The position numbers and the translations under genes were made by a program. 64,000 nucleotides of DNA from NCBI GenBank assembly GCA_021775955.1, contig JAJFGU010000020.1, positions 186,001 to 250,000 on the forward strand, read 5' to 3'. Source of the DNA: Alphaproteobacteria bacterium (GTDB lineage: Bacteria > Pseudomonadota > Alphaproteobacteria > Micavibrionales > Micavibrionaceae). The notes beneath the pieces were generated by a model. The model was not told the DNA's origin and did no database searches. It worked only from the letters and a program-made list of their open reading frames with translations. Numbering within the stretch: the first letter of the stretch is position 1; each line of letters opens with the position of its first letter. This document shows, in pieces, positions 10,401 to 18,995 of the stretch.

Positions 10401-10478
10401 ATCGCCCAGATTAACAACATGACGGGTCTAACCGATGAAGAAGCCTTGGAGACAGCCGGAACTCTCATTACGGTCTAA
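7473..10478 (+). CDS. Secreted RTX metalloprotease, serralysin-like (M10)
   Basis: 1001 aa. The catalytic zincin motif HEVGHALGLVH has its first His at residue 198, and the Met-turn SVMAYDW has Met at about 226, as in serralysins. From about residue 285 there are many nonapeptide RTX repeats (GGxGxDxxx, for example GGSGNDQLFG), which bind calcium. The C-terminus (about 900-1001) has a hydrophobic, Asp-rich terminal part like type I secretion substrates; there is no N-terminal signal peptide. The N-terminus has an unusual cysteine cluster (CGCEFCC, about residues 24-30). A unit of 286 residues is duplicated almost whole (from about 8540 and again from 9398). No type I exporter genes are seen in this window. 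It sits between flagellin and flbT. Confidence 0.88.
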   Translation: MDFSLNTGFSDLKATADTDFPPGCGCEFCCNGGQRDPVDFNPPINDLVILPGGGGTVTPASIGVNNASHLIHGFEWGPGGGTAASVTFSFPTSVPSYYAANAQERTNFQPFTSAMQDAAREVMGMLETFANLTLTEVSGVGDIIFGQAWLTTAQSAPGAWAYYPDQGDYGGDIWTNNNFATSTQNVTKGDYGFFVLLHEVGHALGLVHSFTAGLTGNENTEQYSVMAYDWSPWNSVFAQTHMLYDIAALQAIYGANGSYNIGDDVYTLASGVAQTIWDGGGIDTIDTTAVAGSVIIHLEEGGFSSIGLIENVAIAYGTIIENATTGAGNDFLYGNAANNILIGGSGNDQLFGAEGDDSYVFLSGLDMITETTGLDRLIFDSIWNPWDALINGNVISLLLGIDEITFNNINLIEAFSFDGFADMTLAELIAFELVTDDIFIGTPAIESFDGGTGNDTADYSGSALAVSIDLLNNTASGGDADGDTLTSIENITGSDQSSERDWIWGDANANTILGLAGNDILEGGGGADTIDGGLGWDYSRYTRSASGININLETGVNTGGDAEGDILIGIEAIVGSSHDDVIIGAVGSNFYKGEGGNDTITGSGYNDQIFGGSGNDTLNGNSGNDTLRGESGDDLLYGDSGNDVYYYTTGQDTINETTGTDRVVFSSSWNPTDATITGNILAFTSTNQITFNDITLIEAFGFADFTDMTLAELIALNPGPGPGNPDDDIFIATALADTFDGGAGNDTVDYSGSALGVMVNLLNGTASDGDAAGDTLTSIENITGSDTDRDWIWGDANANVILGMGGNDVLEGGAGADTINGGVGWDYSRYIGSSAGVNINLETGVNTGGDAQDDIILNIEAIIGSNHNDTITGTTGSNFFKGEGGNDTITGGGSIDHIFGGSGADTFLFKVSSAFSNIDFIKDFSTSDSDIIDIADVLTGYDPVTDLITDFVEITDNGTDSFLAVDTDGGANNFVQIAQINNMTGLTDEEALETAGTLITV

Positions 10479-10589
10479 TCTTTTAGTTTTTTTATCTTTC
10501 CTTAAGGCCGCGCGGGTTATAATATAGGAAGTGGCAGAAGGCCATTATCGGGCAAGGATACGCCCAGACCCCTAGAAAGGAAGAACTCC

Positions 10590-10994
10590 ATGGGCCTCGT
10601 AATTGATCTCAAACCAGGTGAAAAAATTCTAATCGGCGACGCTGTTATCACCAATGACAGCCAGCGGACACGATTGCATATTGCCGGTGATGCCGCAATT
10701 TTGCGTGAAAAAGATGTTATGCAGGAAGAAGATTCAGATACCCCCTGTAAAAAAATATTCTTTTTGATACAGTGTATGTATCTAGCGCGTAATCCTCGTG
10801 AGTATCACAAAAAATATTTTGAGTTGGTGAGAGAAGTACAGCACGCCTCACCATCCAGTGCGTTTTTCTTTATGCAGATCAATGAGAAAATCATTGAAGG
10901 AACATATTACAAGGCGTTGAAACTGGGTAAAGAGCTGATCGCACATGAAAAGGAATTGATCGAACATGCCACAGGGCAAGCAACCACAGGATAA
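10590..10994 (+). CDS. flbT: Flagellin post-transcriptional regulator FlbT
   Basis: 134 aa, the usual length. The family pattern is seen at the N-terminus (GLVIDLKPGEKILIGDAVI) and centre (FFLIQCMYLARNPREYHKKY). In Caulobacter FlbT binds flagellin mRNA and represses translation until the hook is complete. AGAAAGGAAG at about 10574-10583 is the ribosome site. A TATAAT sequence at 10518-10523 may be the -10 of its promoter. Its 3' end overlaps flaF by 29 bp, so the two are translationally coupled. Confidence 0.93.
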   Translation: MGLVIDLKPGEKILIGDAVITNDSQRTRLHIAGDAAILREKDVMQEEDSDTPCKKIFFLIQCMYLARNPREYHKKYFELVREVQHASPSSAFFFMQINEKIIEGTYYKALKLGKELIAHEKELIEHATGQATTG

Positions 10995-11418
10995 TCCATA
11001 CGCGCAGGCCGCCGGTGCCTACGACCAGAACGCGCAAAAACATACGCCGGACCAGCGTGAGCTGGAAGGTCGTGTTTTGCTGAAAGCAGCAAAAATGATT
11101 CAGGACTTGCAGGAAAACTGGGACAGTAAAACCGGTGGCGTTCTTGAGGAAACGCTGAAATATAACCGCCAGATATGGATGATGTTTTATGATACCGCCA
11201 TTGAAAACCCCGAAGGCGACCGCCCCAATGATTTGCGCAGCAACATCATCAATCTTGCCAATTTCATCTTTAAGCGCGAGGTTGATATTATGGCCGACGC
11301 CAACCCACCTCGGGAGAAGTTGGACGTGCTTGTGAATATCAACCGTGAAATCGCGGCCGGTCTGATGAAAAAGCCCGAAAATGACACGGGCACGCAGGAA
11401 CAAAAAAGCGAAACTTAA
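10966..11418 (+). CDS. flaF: Flagellar biosynthesis regulator FlaF
   Basis: 150 aa. The core (about 12-120) matches FlaF: NPYAQAAGAYDQ, then RELEGRVLLKAAKMIQDL and YNRQIWMMFYDTA, with the final conserved LRSNIINLANFIFKR segment. FlaF promotes flagellin synthesis or secretion and acts opposite to FlbT in Caulobacter. The ATG lies inside the end of flbT with AGGA 11 bp before it. A short extra tail of about 30 residues (KKPENDTGTQEQK) extends beyond the usual family end. Confidence 0.92.
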   Translation: MPQGKQPQDNPYAQAAGAYDQNAQKHTPDQRELEGRVLLKAAKMIQDLQENWDSKTGGVLEETLKYNRQIWMMFYDTAIENPEGDRPNDLRSNIINLANFIFKREVDIMADANPPREKLDVLVNINREIAAGLMKKPENDTGTQEQKSET

Positions 11419-11501
11419 CCAAAGCCCCGCTTGCCGAAATCATTCCAATTTTAGTGAAACTAATAAAAACCTATTTTCAGGCTCGCTAGTGCGCAAGCGA
11501 A

Positions 11502-11576
11502 AATAACGGTTTTCGAGAACCGCATCGGAGAATACTTTGGCATATTTGAGAAGTGGAAGCGCAGAGAACTGTTGTT
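11502..11576. repeat. 75-bp MITE-like element, copy 1 (diverged ends)
   Basis: The core (GGTTTTCGAGAACCGC, then ATTTGAGAAGTGGAAGCGCA) is shared with the element at 22355-22429 at the same internal spacing. Here the terminal inverted repeat has decayed: AATAACGGTTTTC against GAGAACTGTTGTT. It lies in the gap between flaF and the FlaG-like gene. Confidence 0.7.
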
Positions 11577-11609
11577 TACAGCAAGCAATAGTAGAGTTTG
11601 AGAATAGGT

Positions 11610-12080
11610 TTAAGCGACAACGCTAACGCTACCGGTATCCCCGGCTTGCCCAGTTTGGGCGCCAGCACTCAAAGCCTGCGCGGCCACTTGTGCTTCTGCT
11701 GCCTGCGAAGGAGGCGGTGCTTCTACCGTCTGTGGCTGTGATGGAACAGCGCCGCCGGCAGAACCTGTTGAGCTATCCCCTGAAGACGTATCTTCCTGCG
11801 CCTGAAAAATCACAGCGTCCTGTACCACTTGCGCTCTTTGACGAGCCTGCAACGCGCTCTGGGATGGGAATTGTCTTACGACATCACCGGTATCAGAATC
11901 ACGAATTTGCAATACAGCCGTGTCAAAATTGAAATCAACTGAAATGTAAGGACTTACAAAAGGAGCTTGCGGCGAAGGTGTCACGCTTTCCGTAGAAGAA
12001 GCGCGTGCGGAACTCACCTGCTCGGCATTGCCGCGGAGCAACGGTGCATTCGATACAACTGAATTTACAGCTTCTATCAT
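11610..12080 (-). CDS. FlaG-like protein
   Basis: 156 aa. The middle (about 48-80) reads VDFNFDTAVLQIRDSDTGDV followed by VRQFPSQ, which is the FlaG/YvyC pattern of a two-stranded motif with DxxTGEVIRQIP. Flanking regions are low-complexity Ala/Ser/Gln/Pro. FlaG affects filament length in other bacteria. TTAGGA lies just upstream of its ATG. It is transcribed against its flagellar neighbours and ends 190 bp from flaF. The assignment rests on one short motif, so it is less certain than for neighbouring genes. Confidence 0.6.
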   Translation of the reverse strand: MIEAVNSVVSNAPLLRGNAEQVSSARASSTESVTPSPQAPFVSPYISVDFNFDTAVLQIRDSDTGDVVRQFPSQSALQARQRAQVVQDAVIFQAQEDTSSGDSSTGSAGGAVPSQPQTVEAPPPSQAAEAQVAAQALSAGAQTGQAGDTGSVSVVA

Positions 12081-12623
12081 GGTTCCTAACCTTTATAAGA
12101 CCTGAATACAATTCAGGTATACTACCCTAGTATCAGAATACCTTAAATCAATGCAAATGTCAAGAAATAACGAAGACAAACCCTATGCTGAGCGCCGCCT
12201 ACAGCAAATCGGAAAGCGGGATAATAACGCCAAAAACATCTCATGAACAGAGTCAGAATATGAAATATAATTGTAAATTATTACTAAAGTATTAACAAAC
12301 CAGCCTACAAAAACAGTAAACTATACCAATACCCTGCATTTGCTAGCTGCGCATTACTTATGAATCCAACAATAACAAGACTTTAAGGGTGTTGATTTAT
12401 TTTCATAATTATAACCATTTGTAATTTCAGCGTTTTTTATAATCTTTATCCACAGCTTGATGGAAAAATATCTGAAAAAATACTATAATAGATAATGGGT
12501 TGTGATTTGCCTGATTCGCAAAACTCGCGTATTTTAAGGCTTGGCACAATCTTTCGCCGGGTAGCTGCCCCACCCTCTCTGGGGTTTCAGCTATGAGCAC
12601 AACAAAAAAGAAGGTACAGGCCA
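12081..12623. promoter_or_regulatory. 543-bp AT-rich control region between the FlaG-like gene and fliF
   Basis: No supportable gene. The segment must hold the divergent promoters of the FlaG-like gene (minus) and the fliF operon (plus). A clear hairpin at 12563-12592 (AGCTG CCCC / GGGG CAGCT) lies 31 bp before the fliF GTG. TTGGCACAATCTTTCGC at 12541-12557 looks like a sigma-54 site but its GG and GC are 11 bp apart instead of 10. Confidence 0.4.
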
Positions 12624-14267
12624 GTGAATAGTTTTCTAGAAACACTAAGACAATTGGGCCCTTCGCGCCTGGGGATCATGGCCGGTATTTTTGTCGGTTT
12701 ATTGCTGTTTTTTGTTTTTGTCTCCATGCGTATTTCAACACCAGAAATGAAGCTGTTATATACCGATTTATCTTCAATCGACTCCGGAGCGATTGCCGCC
12801 AAGCTCGAGGAAAGCGAAATACGCTACGAAATTTCAGCCGATGGCTCACGGGTTACTGTCCCTGGCAACGAGGTCGGCAAAGCGAGAATGCTGCTGGCGC
12901 AGGAAGGGCTGCCCAATGGCGGATCGATGGGCTATGAGATTTTTGACAAGCAATCCGGCTTTGGAACCACGAACTTTGTGCAGAACATAAACCAGGTCCG
13001 CGCGCTGGAAGGCGAGCTGTCAAGAACCATCAGCTCGCTGGATGCTATTCGCAGCGCCCGCGTACACCTTGTTTTACCGCAAAGAGAACTCTTCAGCCGC
13101 GACACCCGCTCCTCAACCGCCAGCGTCTTTTTGGGCGTGCGCCCCGGCGGCATTATCGAGCGTGCCAATGTTTTGTCGATACAATCACTCGTAGCCTCTG
13201 CCGTACCAGACCTGAAATCATCCAATGTTTCGATCATTGACAGCAACGGCAATCTTCTTGCCAAAGGCGGCTCGGAGGATGTCAACATGCTAACCCTCAA
13301 AGCCGAGGAGATGCGGCGCAATTACGAAGAGCGGCTGACACGAAAAATTGAAGATCAGGTCAGCCGTATTGTTGGCTTTGGCAAAGTGCGCGCCACTGTA
13401 ACAACGGAGATTAATTTCGACCGCATCAGTACAAACGAGGAATTGTACGACCCTGAAGGCCAGGTCGTCCGATCCACACAGGTCACGGAAGAAAACAATC
13501 TTGAGCGCGATTCTTTATCCGAGGATATTTCTGTCGGCAATAACCTACCCGGTGTCGGCGGCGATCTGCTGGCCGATCAGGCACCTTCCCTGGAAGGAAA
13601 CCGGCTTGAAGAAGTTACCAATTTTGAAATCAGCAAGACAATCAGAAGCACCGTGCGCGAAGGCGGCGAAATCCAAAATGTTTCCGTTGCCGTTCTCATC
13701 GATGGGAACTACATCAAAGACGAAGAAGGCAATAAGACTTATGAGCCGCGGTCCCAGGAAGAACTTGATCAAATCACATCGCTGGTTCGCAGCACTGTTG
13801 GCTACGACGAAGAACGCGGCGACACCATCGAAGTCATCAATATGCAATTTGCCGTCGTCGATACCGATGAAGAAATTATCGACGAACGTCTGCTGCTTGG
13901 CTTTGAAAAAGGTGACCTTCTCGATGTTGCCGAAATCATGACAGTGGCCATTATGATTGTTCTGGTTGTTCTGCTGGTTCTCCAGCCTATGGTCAGCCGT
14001 CTTATGGCCCAGGAAGCACCGGAGATTGACGAATCCCTCGAAGCAGACCTTCTTGCCGCGCGCCCGGCCAGCCCTGCTTTGGCCGCTCCAGACGGTGCTG
14101 ATTTTGATGGTGGAGAGGAAGAAGAGAGCCTTATCAACATCGATGGTGTTGATGGAAAGGTGAAAGCCTCCACCATGAAAAAAGTTGAGGAAATCGTTGA
14201 GAACTATCCCACTGAAACCGTTTCAGTTATTCGTAGCTGGATGACAACCTCAGAAGGCAGTAGCTAA
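12624..14267 (+). CDS. fliF: Flagellar MS-ring protein FliF
   Basis: 547 aa. FliF forms the membrane ring that nucleates the basal body. It has an N-terminal membrane segment (about 18-36, [18 protein letters not shown]), the periplasmic YscJ-like ring domain ([28 protein letters not shown]-type motif at about 150, [13 protein letters not shown]), and a second membrane segment near 435-460 ([13 protein letters not shown]). The C-terminal tail contains the FliG-binding end ([19 protein letters not shown]). The start is GTG at 12624 with AAGG at 12611-12614. fliG follows after 2 bp. It opens a fliF-fliG-fliH-fliN-motA-flbD run. Confidence 0.95.
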   Translation: MNSFLETLRQLGPSRLGIMAGIFVGLLLFFVFVSMRISTPEMKLLYTDLSSIDSGAIAAKLEESEIRYEISADGSRVTVPGNEVGKARMLLAQEGLPNGGSMGYEIFDKQSGFGTTNFVQNINQVRALEGELSRTISSLDAIRSARVHLVLPQRELFSRDTRSSTASVFLGVRPGGIIERANVLSIQSLVASAVPDLKSSNVSIIDSNGNLLAKGGSEDVNMLTLKAEEMRRNYEERLTRKIEDQVSRIVGFGKVRATVTTEINFDRISTNEELYDPEGQVVRSTQVTEENNLERDSLSEDISVGNNLPGVGGDLLADQAPSLEGNRLEEVTNFEISKTIRSTVREGGEIQNVSVAVLIDGNYIKDEEGNKTYEPRSQEELDQITSLVRSTVGYDEERGDTIEVINMQFAVVDTDEEIIDERLLLGFEKGDLLDVAEIMTVAIMIVLVVLLVLQPMVSRLMAQEAPEIDESLEADLLAARPASPALAAPDGADFDGGEEEESLINIDGVDGKVKASTMKKVEEIVENYPTETVSVIRSWMTTSEGSS

Positions 14268-14269
14268 CC

Positions 14270-15289
14270 ATGCGTATACGCGAAGATTATAGAACACTAA
14301 CAGGCCCGGAAAAAGCATCTATTCTGCTGCTCTCTCTGGGTGAAGAGGCCACGGCAAAGATCTTCCAGAACATGGATGATGAAGAAATCATGGAGATTTC
14401 CCAGACCATGGCAACGCTCGGAAAAGTAAGCCCGAGTGTTGTGGAAAGGCTTTTTGTTGATTTTGCTGATCAGATGTCTTCGACCAATTCCCTGATGGGT
14501 ACACAGGACAGCACGGAAAGGCTTTTACAAGCCGCCGGGCTGGGCACAGACAAAATTGACAATATCATGGAAGAAATCCGCGGCCCTGCCGGCCGCACCA
14601 TGTGGGAAAAGCTGGGCAATGTGAATGAAGAAATTCTGGCAACCTTCCTGCAAAAAGAATATCCGCAAACCGTAGCTGTTGTCCTGTCAAAAGTTGGCAC
14701 CGATCACGCTGCACGCGTTCTCGCGCTGCTGCCCGAAACATTTGCCATGGAGGTCATTAACCGCATGCTGCGCATGGAAGCGGTCCAAAAAGATATTCTC
14801 GAAGAGGTTGAAAGAACGCTGCGCACGGAATTCATGACCAACCTGGCGCGCACGCAGAAGAAAGACAGCCACGAGCTGATTGCAGAGATCTTTAACAGTC
14901 TCGAGCGCTCTGTTGAAACACGTTTCATGGAGGAGCTTGAAAAAATAACACCTGAATCGGCCGAGAAAATACGCTCGCTGATGTTTACGTTTGAAGACCT
15001 TACCAATCTTGATCCTTCAGCCATTCAAACGCTTATCCGCGCGGTGGACAAAGACAAGCTGCCACCTGCCCTGAAAGGTGCGACAGAAACACTGCGCGAC
15101 CTGTTCTTCTCCAACATGTCGGAACGCGCCGCAAAAATCATGAAAGAAGACATGGCCGCAATGGGGCCGGTCCGTTTGAAAGATGTTGAAGAATCGCAAA
15201 CATACATCGTCAATGTTGCCAAAGACCTCGAGTCCAGAGGTGAAATTACAATTCCGACAGGCAGTGAAGAAGACGAGATGATTTACTAG
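14270..15289 (+). CDS. fliG: Flagellar motor switch protein FliG
   Basis: 339 aa, the usual length. The rotor component that takes torque from the stator. The N-terminal domain binds FliF ([20 protein letters not shown]). The middle domain has the EHPQT-type loop as [13 protein letters not shown], and the C-terminal domain carries the charged torque helix ([20 protein letters not shown]). Cotranscribed with fliF and fliH. Confidence 0.95.
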   Translation: MRIREDYRTLTGPEKASILLLSLGEEATAKIFQNMDDEEIMEISQTMATLGKVSPSVVERLFVDFADQMSSTNSLMGTQDSTERLLQAAGLGTDKIDNIMEEIRGPAGRTMWEKLGNVNEEILATFLQKEYPQTVAVVLSKVGTDHAARVLALLPETFAMEVINRMLRMEAVQKDILEEVERTLRTEFMTNLARTQKKDSHELIAEIFNSLERSVETRFMEELEKITPESAEKIRSLMFTFEDLTNLDPSAIQTLIRAVDKDKLPPALKGATETLRDLFFSNMSERAAKIMKEDMAAMGPVRLKDVEESQTYIVNVAKDLESRGEITIPTGSEEDEMIY

Positions 15290-15311
15290 AGTCAGGACCC
15301 AAGGGCGTAGA

Positions 15312-16088
15312 ATGACGAAAACACAGAAAGAAAAATTCTTTTTTGACATGAACGTTTTCGATGAAAACGGCATGGAGCAGCGCGAGCTTGAGGAAAACAA
15401 ACCACCCCCCGTATTTAGCGCACAACATGTAGAAGCCGCCAGGGTCGAAGGTTTCGCAAAGGGCAAGCAGGAAGGTCTTACCGAAAGCCAGGTCAGTCGC
15501 GATCAGCAAATTGCCCAGATCCTGGAAAAAATATCCAGAGAGAATGTGACACTATTCGAAGCCGAAAATTCCCGCGAAAAAACTTTTGAACACGAATCCA
15601 CAAAACTGGCTTTTGCGCTTTTCAAGAAACTCTTTCCCTATTATAGCGCGAAAGTTGGCATTGAAGACCTGAAGGAAGCCATGACAGACATATTGCAAAA
15701 AGCAGCAGGTCGGGCAGAAATTGCCATAGAGGTACATCCGGGCGCTGTGGAAGATATCCGGAAACATGTCGATAATATCCCAAAGGCAGGCCAGACAGAG
15801 CTAAAATTCAAGGTTCAAGGCAATGAGGCTCTGGGCGAAGGGGATTGTAAATTATCATGGCTTGACGGCGGGGCTGCCAGGAATTCACAGGATTTAGCGG
15901 ATAAAATCTTCAAACAGATGGAAGAGGCGCTTGCAGCGGATGGGGGAAATGTTCATGATAGCGGGGAGAAACAGGAATCACAGCCGCCTGAGGAGTCTTC
16001 CGAGGAGCAAAAAGAGCCCCAGGAGGAAATAACCGGCGACAACGCTACGCCAGCCGAAGAAACAACAGTTGAGAGTGGAGAGCCGTAA
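15312..16088 (+). CDS. fliH: Flagellar export ATPase regulator FliH
   Basis: 258 aa. FliH is the stator-like partner of the ATPase FliI. Position after fliG and before fliN supports this. Seen in the sequence: an acidic, charged N-terminus, a segment EGFAKGKQEGLTESQ typical of the family's Gly-spaced helix, and the C-terminal globular part (FALFKKLFPYYSAKVG). A long acidic, Glu/Pro-rich tail (about 215-258) is an extension. Its TAA overlaps the fliN ATG (TAATG). Confidence 0.8.
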   Translation: MTKTQKEKFFFDMNVFDENGMEQRELEENKPPPVFSAQHVEAARVEGFAKGKQEGLTESQVSRDQQIAQILEKISRENVTLFEAENSREKTFEHESTKLAFALFKKLFPYYSAKVGIEDLKEAMTDILQKAAGRAEIAIEVHPGAVEDIRKHVDNIPKAGQTELKFKVQGNEALGEGDCKLSWLDGGAARNSQDLADKIFKQMEEALAADGGNVHDSGEKQESQPPEESSEEQKEPQEEITGDNATPAEETTVESGEP

Positions 16089-16510
16089 TGAGCGATGAAG
16101 GTGACAAGCCGGAAGAAGAAGCAGAAGGAGCAGCAGAAGGTGGCGGCGGAGACGACGCCCCAGTAGGTCAGGATGCCGTCGATGACATCTTCGGCGATGA
16201 AATTAGCGAGCCGGAAGAGCTTCAGGGCACCGTCGACAACGAGTTTGAAATCGGCGAGCCCATGGCTGGCGATGTTGCCGCCATTTACGATATTCCTGTC
16301 CAGATATCGGCTGTTTTGGGCCGCTCCACCATGCAGGTGAGCCAGTTGCTAAAACTTGGCCGGGGCGCCGTTGTCGAGCTTGACCGCAAAGTCGGGGAAG
16401 CAATAGACATATACGTCAACAACCGACTTGTAGCCCGCGGCGAAGTGGTCGTGGTTGAAGACAAGCTTGGTGTGACCATGACGGAAATTGTAAAATCCGA
16501 TCGTACTTAA
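16088..16510 (+). CDS. fliN: Flagellar motor switch protein FliN
   Basis: 140 aa. The C-terminal half (about 63-140) is a SpoA domain: IPVQISAVLGRSTMQVSQLL, GRGAVVELDRKVGEAIDIYV, and NRLVARGEVVVVEDKLGV. FliN forms the lower C-ring with FliM and binds CheY~P-linked switching and FliH. The N-terminal 60 residues are acidic and Glu/Gly-rich, a common extension. fliM is not in this window. Confidence 0.93.
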   Translation: MSDEGDKPEEEAEGAAEGGGGDDAPVGQDAVDDIFGDEISEPEELQGTVDNEFEIGEPMAGDVAAIYDIPVQISAVLGRSTMQVSQLLKLGRGAVVELDRKVGEAIDIYVNNRLVARGEVVVVEDKLGVTMTEIVKSDRT

Positions 16511-16539
16511 ATAAGAAATAGAGCGAAGGCACATAGGAT

Positions 16540-17400
16540 ATGAGCGACGCGGCAAAGGCCACATCTGAATCAGGAGGCACAGACAATATAGGCCCCCTGC
16601 CCGATGTAAAAATCGACCGACCGAGAAACAGGCCAGATCTTGCCACTATTTTAGGGCTCGTTGTTGCGCTGGGTATGATTGTCGGTGCCATCACCATCAG
16701 TGAAAGTGATGCGAACTTCATCAACATCCCTTCGATTATGATCGTTATTTTCGGAACCATGGCTGCCACCAGCATTTCCTATACAGGAGCCGAGCTGGCC
16801 AAAGCCGGCAGCGTCATCGGCAAATCCGTATTTCGTAAGGCCTATAAGCCTTCATCTCTGGCTACTGCGCTTATGGATTTATCGATTGTTGCGCGCAAAA
16901 AAGGCGTGCTGGCCCTGGTCAATTACGACAAGCAAATGCAGCGCCATCCTTTTCTCGCCCGCGCAGTGCAACTCGTCGTTGACGGCTATCCGGCCGATGA
17001 TATCCAGCGCCTTCTCACCCAGGAAATTGAAGCCCTGTCCGAGCGTCATAAGCGCTCCGCCAGCATCGCCCGCCGCGCCGCCGAAGTCGCGCCCGCTATG
17101 GGGCTTATTGGTACGCTGGTGGGTCTGGTGCAAATGCTGGCCGATCTGTCCAATCCCGAAGCCATCGGCCCGGCCATGGCGGTTGCCCTGCTCACCACAT
17201 TTTATGGTGCGATTTTAGGAACGGTTGTCATGGCCTCGATCGCGATCAAGCTCGAGAAAAACTCCGCCGATGAAACCATGATTAAAACACTAATCCTCAC
17301 CGCCGCCACCTCGATGGCGCGGCAAGAAAACCCCCGCCGCCTCGAAATGCTGCTCAACAGCGACCTCCCACCCTCGGAGCAGATCAATTATTTTGATTAA
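16540..17400 (+). CDS. motA: MotA/PomA-family stator protein
   Basis: 286 aa with four membrane segments (about 35-55, 66-86, 190-212, 222-245). The family motif near the third and fourth helices is seen (APAMGLIGTLVGLVQML, LLTTFYGAILGTV). It conducts ions with MotB/PomB and drives rotation. The N-terminal 30 residues are an extra soluble tail. There is no motB next to it in the window, so its partner must be elsewhere. H+ or Na+ use cannot be decided by eye. It sits between fliN and flbD. Confidence 0.9.
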   Translation: MSDAAKATSESGGTDNIGPLPDVKIDRPRNRPDLATILGLVVALGMIVGAITISESDANFINIPSIMIVIFGTMAATSISYTGAELAKAGSVIGKSVFRKAYKPSSLATALMDLSIVARKKGVLALVNYDKQMQRHPFLARAVQLVVDGYPADDIQRLLTQEIEALSERHKRSASIARRAAEVAPAMGLIGTLVGLVQMLADLSNPEAIGPAMAVALLTTFYGAILGTVVMASIAIKLEKNSADETMIKTLILTAATSMARQENPRRLEMLLNSDLPPSEQINYFD

Positions 17401-17416
17401 AACCAGAGAGTAACTT

Positions 17417-18778
17417 ATGCGATTGATGATTATCGGACAACTTGAAGGCTATATCTCGCAAGCCGGGAAAATCGCGCTACAGCGCGGGGCCAAGGTCGTG
17501 CATTGCGAAGACTCCGAACAAGCCATCGGCGCTCTGCTCAACGGCAAGGGCGCAGACCTTGTGATGATCGACGTCAAACAAAAAGTCGGCCCGTTCGTTG
17601 ATCGTCTCGAGGCCGAGCGCATTCACATCCCCGTTATCGCCTGCGGCATCGGCACCGATGCGCGCGCCGCCGTTAAGGCCATTAAAGATGGTGCCAAGGA
17701 ATATGTGCCCCTGCCGCCCGATGCAGATCTGATCGCCGCAGTGATCGCAGCGGTAACCGAAGAAAGCAACACCATGATTGCCGAAGATCCGGCGATGAAA
17801 GAGGTGGTCAAGCTTGCCGATAAAATTGCGCCCTCCGAGGCCACCATTTTTATCACCGGCGAATCCGGCACCGGCAAGGAAGTGATGAGCCAATACATCC
17901 ACCGCAAATCCAAGCGCAAGGACGGACCGTTTATTGCGCTGAACTGCGCCGCTATCCCGGAAAACCTTTTGGAATCCGAGCTGTTCGGTCATGAAAAAGG
18001 TGCCTTTACCGGCGCCACCGCGCGGCGCATCGGCAAATTCGAAGAGGCCCATGCCGGCACGCTTTTGCTCGATGAGATCAGCGAGATGGATATCGGTCTG
18101 CAGGCCAAGCTGCTGCGCGTGCTGCAGGAGCGTGAAATCACGCGGGTCGGCAGCAATAATTCCGTCAAGGTCGATGTGCGGGTGATCGCCACCTCCAACC
18201 GCAACATGGAAGAATCCGTCAAGAACGGTGACTTCCGTGAGGACCTTTATTTTCGCATCAACGTCGTTAATATCCCGCTTCCCTCTTTGCGCGAGCGCCC
18301 GGCCGACATCCCGGCTCTGGCGCAGTTCTTTGCCGATAAATATGCCGAAGCCAATGGCGTGGCGAAAAAGAAACTCTCTGAGCAGGCGCAGGAATTACTC
18401 AAAACCAATAGCTGGCGCGGCAATATCCGCGAACTTGAAAACGCCATGCACAGGGCGATTCTGGTTTCCACCGAAGACGAAATTGAACCCGCCGCCATCC
18501 ATCTCCAGGGCGGCGATGCGATCCCTGCCCCGGCGGCGCAAGCCAACGCAGGCGATCCCGGCGCAGCCATCCAAAACCCCGGCGGGGTAGAGTCCCTGAT
18601 CGGCCAGACCGTTGCCACTGTCGAGCGCGACCTTATTATCAACACCCTCGATCACTGCCTGGGCAACCGCACCCACGCCGCCAATATTCTCGGCATTTCC
18701 ATCCGCACGCTGCGCAATAAACTCAACCAGTATAAAGACGACGGCACGAATGTTCCGGCCACTGGTACGAAGGGTTAA
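17417..18778 (+). CDS. flbD: Sigma-54-dependent flagellar transcriptional activator FlbD
   Basis: 453 aa. An N-terminal receiver-like domain (about 1-120) precedes the AAA+ domain: Walker A GESGTGKE near residue 148, the sigma-54 contact loop GAFTGA near residue 195, and FREDLYFRINVVNIPLPSL with the RERPADIP segment. A C-terminal Fis-type helix-turn-helix follows (NRTHAANILGISIRTLRNKL). FlbD activates late flagellar genes in Caulobacter. The receiver does not show a clear phospho-acceptor DD triad, as in known FlbD, which is regulated by FliX and not phosphorylation; the fliX gene is not seen here. Confidence 0.92.
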   Translation: MRLMIIGQLEGYISQAGKIALQRGAKVVHCEDSEQAIGALLNGKGADLVMIDVKQKVGPFVDRLEAERIHIPVIACGIGTDARAAVKAIKDGAKEYVPLPPDADLIAAVIAAVTEESNTMIAEDPAMKEVVKLADKIAPSEATIFITGESGTGKEVMSQYIHRKSKRKDGPFIALNCAAIPENLLESELFGHEKGAFTGATARRIGKFEEAHAGTLLLDEISEMDIGLQAKLLRVLQEREITRVGSNNSVKVDVRVIATSNRNMEESVKNGDFREDLYFRINVVNIPLPSLRERPADIPALAQFFADKYAEANGVAKKKLSEQAQELLKTNSWRGNIRELENAMHRAILVSTEDEIEPAAIHLQGGDAIPAPAAQANAGDPGAAIQNPGGVESLIGQTVATVERDLIINTLDHCLGNRTHAANILGISIRTLRNKLNQYKDDGTNVPATGTKG

Positions 18779-18793
18779 TTTTATCTCCCGTCA

Positions 18794-18898
18794 CCCCTCA
18801 CCCGGCTTCAGCTAAGCTCAGGCTTTGCCTTCACTAACCTTACGCATCCCTCTCCCCATGGGAGAGGGTGGCCGAACATCGTGAGGCCGGGTGAGGGG
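18794..18898. repeat. Nested inverted repeat downstream of flbD
   Basis: Outer arms CCCCTCACCCGGC (18794-18806) and GCCGGGTGAGGGG (18886-18898) are a perfect 13-bp inverted repeat. Inside is the palindrome CCCTCTCCC/GGGAGAGGG (18848-18868). No oligo-T follows, so it is not a classical terminator. Confidence 0.8.
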
Positions 18899-18930
18899 TT
18901 GCGGGGCTTCAGAACACACACCACCCAGCA

Positions 18931-18946
18931 TTAACATAACATTAAC
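18931..18946 (+). promoter_or_regulatory. CtrA-type box, TTAA-N7-TTAAC
   Basis: TTAA (18931-18934), spacer CATAACA of 7 bp, TTAAC (18942-18946): an exact match to the full CtrA consensus known from Caulobacter. It lies about 50-65 bp upstream of the hypothetical gene at 18996, in promoter position. ctrA itself is in this window. Confidence 0.65.
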
Positions 18947-18995
18947 CCCCATACCCTAAACTGAGGGCGGTAATAGCGTTTTATAAGAAAAGGGT

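Noticed and set aside
5414-10478. Flagellin with protease domain (flagellinolysin)
   Set aside because: Flagellin and the metalloprotease are separate genes with a terminator and repeat between them; the protease has RTX repeats and no flagellin helices.
12541-12557. Sigma-54 promoter before fliF (TTGGCACAATCTTTCGC)
   Set aside because: The conserved GG and GC are separated by 11 bp instead of 10 and TTGC is read as TTCGC, so I do not list it as a promoter.
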